In this document: positions 14,830-17,075 of the stretch, in pieces
Position numbering within the stretch: position 1 is the stretch's first letter
Layout of the letters: every line of letters starts with the position of its first letter
From: Balneolales bacterium
GTDB taxonomy: Bacteria; Bacteroidota; Rhodothermia; Balneolales; Natronogracilivirgulaceae
Direction: 5' to 3'
DNA: 17,075 nucleotides
Assembly (NCBI GenBank): GCA_007131625.1
Contig: SLQC01000410.1
Location: forward strand, 1-17,075
Made by a program: the position numbers and the translations under genes
The notes under the pieces: generated by a model
What the model was told of the DNA's origin: nothing
The model's input: the letters and a program-made list of their open reading frames with translations, nothing else
The model's database searches: none

Positions 14830-16611
14830 CTATGGTAATTCACGGCGCTGAGACCATATGGCTACTCCGTCGTTGGTCCGACCCAAACCGTCAAACCGGC
14901 CGTGAATATAGCCGCGACTACCGACGTGAGCGGGAACCAATTCCGGTTCTCCCCTCAATACGGCATCCAGTGTAAGAAGAGCCAGTGGCTCGAGGGTGTT
15001 ATAGTTGGCGTTAATATGGGACTCGGTCGGCATAAAGAAACCGTTGTGAAAATGCTCCTCGATCATGCGGTCTGCTACAATCCGGGCACGATTCAGATAG
15101 TCCGGGTGTTCCGCAGCCCGGTATAATTCCAATAATGCAAATACTTCATCGTATCCGGATCCCGCGGCCTGCATATTCAGTGCCACTCCCTGGCCGGGAC
15201 GCCGGCCGATCTCACCAAGCCCCAGACCACGAGCCATATGTCGCGCTGTTTCCCAAAATAGCTCTTCGCCCGTGAGGCGATAGACACGGGCAAAGGTCAT
15301 TAAAAATTCCATGTCGGCATCAAGCGGACTCCAGGTGTTTCCCGGCTGACAGCCTGCCGGTTCACGGCAATAATAACCGTATGGGATCAATCCGATTTCT
15401 TTTGCCGTTTCCCTGAGATCGGTTCCATCGGCCCACATTGGAATAAAATGGTTATGCTCCGGATCATAAACTTGATTTGCCAGAGCCGCAAGCCCATCAG
15501 CCGTTTCCTGTAAAATCTCTGCACCGGCATCTCCCATCTCCTCAGCCATGCTCAGCTGCATAAATCCGTTTTGCACATATATGCTTTTCACGCGACCACC
15601 CCAGATCACCCACCCTTCTCTTGGCATATCTCCGAAGACAGGACCGTACATTTCAGCAAATTCACTTTCAGGTCCAAACTGCCATTCCGCACGGTCTCCA
15701 TGTCCACGCCAGGGAAACAGTACATTAACCGGTGCACGCGGGTTATCACGTGGACTAAGCTTGCTGTATTGATAAACACCCAGGCCGGTATCCGGATGAC
15801 GAGCCGCTACATACATGCCGTGAAGTCGTTGGGCCCAATCCAGCGCACCCTGCTCCCCGGTAAACCGCTTGAGCATACCGGCAGAATAGATGAGATCCGA
15901 ACCGGCATTGATAAACGTCAAGCCTTGCCCTTCGAAAAAAGGTTCGGGGTTGTCGAATTCATGGTCCCACAGGTCTCCCATTTCAAGACCCCAACGACCG
16001 TGCCGGTTCATATCCAGAATTTCCCAGTCAAAAATATGGGCATTCCAGAATGCACGAATAAAGCGGGCGGTAGCATCCGGGTCAACTTCCCACATCAGTT
16101 CGTAAAACGGGAAATTGTTTTTGAATTCATGTTGATTTGCATCAAAATGCCCAACAGCTTCAAGTGTTTGCAAATCCATGAACTGATGACCACCCCACCG
16201 GAGTAATCCGCAGTCACTGGTCAGATGGTCAAAGTGGTAACGGATCGATTCCATTGCTCGATCCTTGTAACGCGTATCCCCCGTCAGATTACTCAAACCG
16301 GTCAAAGCCCGAAACAGATTTTGCTGATTGGCCAAATTCGATACTATAAATTCATCCCCTTCAAAGCGCCATTTAACCGGTTCTCCGGTAACGACATTGA
16401 TTCCGTCTGCCAATAAAGGTGTGTTATGACCACTCCATTGATCCTGTCCCTGTTCAAGAACTCGCTCGGCATATTCCCGTACCAATTTCAGACGCTTTTC
16501 ATCCTCTGCCGTATAAACTGTGCCGGCTTCCCCGCCACCGGAATAAGCGGTTCCAGCCGAGACAAGTATCAGGATTGCAATGGCACTGATTATAAATCGT
16601 GCAGTTTTCAT
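14830..16611 (-). CDS. PL2-like pectate lyase candidate, exported (paralogue A)
   Basis: 593 aa from the ATG at 16611. An upstream in-frame ATG at 16629 adds MINTCP, but the shorter start gives a standard signal peptide (MKTARF, hydrophobic core, TAYS), and the upstream ATG is not kept in the remnant copy. It is colinear with the downstream paralogue and visually more than half identical. Conserved sites are His142 (RWGGH), His161-Glu162 (HEFKNNFPFYELMW) and Arg203-His204 (DMNRHG). The His-Glu spacing is 20 here against 16 in the paralogue, because of a four-residue insertion FDAN, so that loop tolerates change. Family PL2 lyases place a divalent metal on two His and one Glu and use Arg as base. 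Predicted export to the periplasm, acting with GH28 on a galacturonan. An alternative is a related uncharacterised alpha/alpha-barrel lyase or hydrolase. Confidence 0.65.
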   Translation of the reverse strand: MKTARFIISAIAILILVSAGTAYSGGGEAGTVYTAEDEKRLKLVREYAERVLEQGQDQWSGHNTPLLADGINVVTGEPVKWRFEGDEFIVSNLANQQNLFRALTGLSNLTGDTRYKDRAMESIRYHFDHLTSDCGLLRWGGHQFMDLQTLEAVGHFDANQHEFKNNFPFYELMWEVDPDATARFIRAFWNAHIFDWEILDMNRHGRWGLEMGDLWDHEFDNPEPFFEGQGLTFINAGSDLIYSAGMLKRFTGEQGALDWAQRLHGMYVAARHPDTGLGVYQYSKLSPRDNPRAPVNVLFPWRGHGDRAEWQFGPESEFAEMYGPVFGDMPREGWVIWGGRVKSIYVQNGFMQLSMAEEMGDAGAEILQETADGLAALANQVYDPEHNHFIPMWADGTDLRETAKEIGLIPYGYYCREPAGCQPGNTWSPLDADMEFLMTFARVYRLTGEELFWETARHMARGLGLGEIGRRPGQGVALNMQAAGSGYDEVFALLELYRAAEHPDYLNRARIVADRMIEEHFHNGFFMPTESHINANYNTLEPLALLTLDAVLRGEPELVPAHVGSRGYIHGRFDGLGRTNDGVAIWSQRRELP

Positions 16612-16650
16612 TGGGCATGTGTTTATCATATTATTTTTCTAAAGCGCCGC

Positions 16651-16685
16651 ATGGGGCACTCATGGCTTTAGTCATGCTCGTATGG
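16651..16685 (+). repeat. REP-like hairpin element, copy 1
   Basis: GGGG (16653-16656) then CATGGC-TTTA-GTCATG (16661-16676), a 6-bp stem with one G-U pair and a TTTA loop, in the leader of paralogue A. A GGAG tetranucleotide followed by a short hairpin is the plan of REP sequences mobilised by RAYT (IS200-like) transposases. No RAYT gene is in the window. It could instead be a leader-RNA control element shared by the lyase genes. Confidence 0.5.
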
Positions 16686-16804
16686 GTCAATAGATTGCCA
16701 TGGAGCTTTTATCTGTTTCTTAAATATTGGAAATGAATGTAAACTAATAATTTATCCAAGATGATCTGGGTTGTCAAGCACTAATGTTTTATTATTTTTC
16801 ACAG

Positions 16805-16861
16805 CTGTCCAAAACGTTTTAAGATAATCAAATTCTCTTTGATTATGTACAATTAGGACAG
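16805..16861. terminator. IS end: inverted repeat with 9-bp stem-loop
   Basis: ATAATCAAA (16824-16832) and TTTGATTAT (16838-16846) form a perfect 9-bp stem with a 5-nt loop, placed just after the transposase stop on the minus strand. It is bracketed by CTGTCC (16805-16810) and GGACAG (16856-16861). The outer CTGTCCAAAACG is likely the terminal inverted repeat of the IS. The hairpin may stop transposase transcription. Confidence 0.5.
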
Positions 16862-16862
16862 A

Positions 16863-17075
16863 TTATTCATAATTTCCAAAATCAATCCCCCAGTTAAACA
16901 GCGTTATTTGACCCAAATCTGGTCCATGACGTACTGGCGGGGATTCAAAGGGGCCATCCAACAGCTTTCTCAGATCAAACTTGACAAACAGGTTTAATCG
17001 CAGGAAAGCTACCATGTTGGACAGACACCATCCGTATTGGGCACAGGCTTTCAGATACTTCAATATCAATATGGC
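16863..17075 (-). mobile_element. IS4-family transposase, C-terminal part, cut by window edge
   Basis: The last 71 codons of a transposase, with the frame open through the window end. LKYLKACAQYGWCLSNMV then AFLRLNLFVKFDLRKLLDGPF is the C-terminal signature of IS4-type transposases with a DUF4372 domain common in Bacteroidetes, and it closes with a QITLF-like phrase before the stop. No frameshift is seen in this part, so this copy may be intact, unlike the remnant at 1845-2237. It lies upstream of the lyase pair and is transcribed toward it. Confidence 0.8.

Larger units (their letters stand above)
16630..16862 (-). promoter_or_regulatory. Leader and promoter region of the lyase pair
   Basis: This gap between the IS stop and the lyase start must contain the lyase promoter. 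It holds the REP-like hairpin at 16651-16685 and an AT-rich stretch at 16725-16800. No ribosome site of Shine-Dalgarno type and no clear promoter boxes are seen. The right third (from 16804) belongs to the IS. Confidence 0.3.

Overview
The window looks like a stretch of chromosome from a marine or halophilic member of the Bacteroidota/Balneolota/Rhodothermia group. This is inferred from moderate GC, acidic secreted enzymes, few clear Shine-Dalgarno sites, a PafA-type phosphatase, paired sulfatases and IS4-family transposase pieces of the kind common in Bacteroidetes. No rRNA, tRNA or CRISPR array was seen, and no marker fixes the species.

Left arm (about 149-7452, + strand): a PafA-like alkaline phosphatase, a GH28 polygalacturonase-type glycosidase and two formylglycine sulfatases, all with export signals. 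The phosphatase and GH28 genes are separated by a decayed IS4-family transposase (about 1845-2237) whose 5' part still carries a terminator-like hairpin. The second sulfatase has an extra C-terminal HEAT-like domain.

Centre (7652-12720): a convergent sugar-porter MFS gene, then hemL and a TetA/YajR-like MFS exporter that overlap by 4 nt (TTGA, TTG start). Next comes a divergent small lipoprotein with a CusF-type copper-binding fold. A five-copy 17-bp tandem repeat lies in the convergent gap 7453-7651. A 257-bp segment bracketed by 11-bp direct repeats lies between hemL and the copper protein.

Right arm (12721-16862, - strand): two tandem, closely related secreted proteins of about 590 aa. 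I read them as family PL2-like pectate lyases because conserved His, Glu and Arg-His positions match the spacing I recall for that family's metal site and catalytic base. Next to them is a remnant of a third copy, in which 5' leader and 3' tail are fused with the middle deleted. Small GGAG-plus-hairpin repeats sit in the leader regions, and one base pair shows a compensatory change. The window ends inside another IS4-family transposase.

Taken together: GH28, PL2-like lyases, two sulfatases, a phosphatase and a sugar porter suggest periplasmic or surface breakdown of a uronic-acid-rich, probably sulfated, pectin-like polysaccharide, followed by monosaccharide import. There is no SusC/SusD pair in view. 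The substrate is inference.
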